NCBI GenBank assembly: GCA_007753915.1
Contig: CP036352.1
Location: 62,001-126,000 of the forward strand
Length of the DNA: 64,000 bases
DNA from: Phycisphaerae bacterium RAS2
Lineage (GTDB): Bacteria; Planctomycetota; Phycisphaerae; UBA1845; UTPLA1
Reading direction: 5' to 3'
A program made the position numbers and the translations under genes. A model generated the notes under the pieces. That model did not search any database. It had not been told where the DNA came from and saw nothing but the letters and a program-made list of their open reading frames with translations. The number at the start of each line of letters is the position of its first letter. The stretch's first letter is position 1. Positions 63,857 to 64,000 of the stretch are shown here, piece after piece.

Positions 63857-64000
63857 CTATTCAGCCAACGCCCCCTGCACGTCCGCCAGTTCCATCGGTT
63901 CGAAGCGCGCCAGGTCCGGGGCAATCTCCACGCCCTGCGCCCGCAACCAGTTTACGCGCGTCAGCACGGCCGCGCCGAGCATCAGGTTCATCGCGACGGC
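63857..64000 (-). CDS. C-terminal end of probable PfaD/Pfa1 enoyl reductase
   Basis: The last 47 codons of a gene that enters from the right edge and stops with TAG at 63857. The text AMNLMLGAAVLTRVNWLRA followed by QGVEIAPDL resembles the C-terminal helix of FMN-dependent enoyl reductases of the PfaD/trans-AT ER family, from memory of that family. The position immediately upstream of the Pfa2-like gene is that of Pfa1 in myxobacteria, which supports the reading. The fragment is too short to be sure. Confidence 0.5.
   Translation of the reverse strand, partial: AVAMNLMLGAAVLTRVNWLRAQGVEIAPDLARFEPMELADVQGALAE

Noticed and set aside
1-64000. CRISPR arrays, rRNA genes and insertion sequences
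   Set aside because: None seen: no regularly spaced long direct repeats, no rRNA motifs and no DDE or HUH transposase genes.

Overview
The window is G+C-rich, densely packed bacterial chromosome, most likely from a planctomycete (Phycisphaerae-like). This is an inference from gene content and style: a tricorn-type protease, DUF1573 and DUF4097 envelope proteins, a tandem UvrA with an extra C-terminal region, Ala/Thr/Gln/Pro-rich linkers and a polyunsaturated-lipid (Pfa-type) synthase. No rRNA is present to confirm it.

Positions 1-7560 look accessory. They hold short hypothetical genes on both strands (zinc-ribbon, HTH-like and membrane proteins), a DUF4238 protein followed by two coupled membrane proteins, a YciH/SUI1 factor and a frameshifted gene remnant. 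Positions 7561-11833 are the replication and integration end of an integrative element: a 20-bp tandem repeat, two excisionase-like HTH genes, a primase-helicase, and a tyrosine recombinase whose last codons run into an antisense tRNA-Thr gene. tRNA-Lys follows.

Positions 12000-44000 are chromosomal core and envelope genes: ygfZ, a TPR lipoprotein, DUF1573, a thymidine kinase/nucleoside transporter pair (tdk-nupC), two complete UvrA sequences spread over two overlapping genes, a methyltransferase, a DUF4097 lipoprotein, HtrA, a YdeP-type molybdopterin oxidoreductase, the ABC-F protein EttA, a CPA2 antiporter fused to universal-stress domains, tricorn, a transglutaminase-like protein, an SGNH hydrolase, a STAS protein and a Tat-exported phosphoesterase.

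From 44049 to the right edge every gene is on the minus strand. In transcription order these are an enoyl reductase-like 3' end (63857-64000), two megasynthases of 2180 and 2335 aa, a lipoprotein, dapF, ispF, cysS and ruvC-ruvA-ruvB. The megasynthases have the domain order of the myxobacterial Pfa2 and Pfa3 proteins: KS-AT-ACP-ACP-KR-DH, and KS-CLF-AT followed by four hotdog folds. With the reductase fragment upstream they form a probable pfa1-pfa2-pfa3 operon for a polyunsaturated or related secondary fatty acid.

A second theme is small palindromic DNA. A 20-bp palindrome occurs four times in and beside uvrA, three times translated inside inter-domain linkers and in different reading frames. 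A hairpin element of about 69 bp is translated inside dapF and shares its terminal repeats with an intergenic palindrome beside the tRNA genes. These resemble the protein-coding palindromic elements known from Rickettsia.
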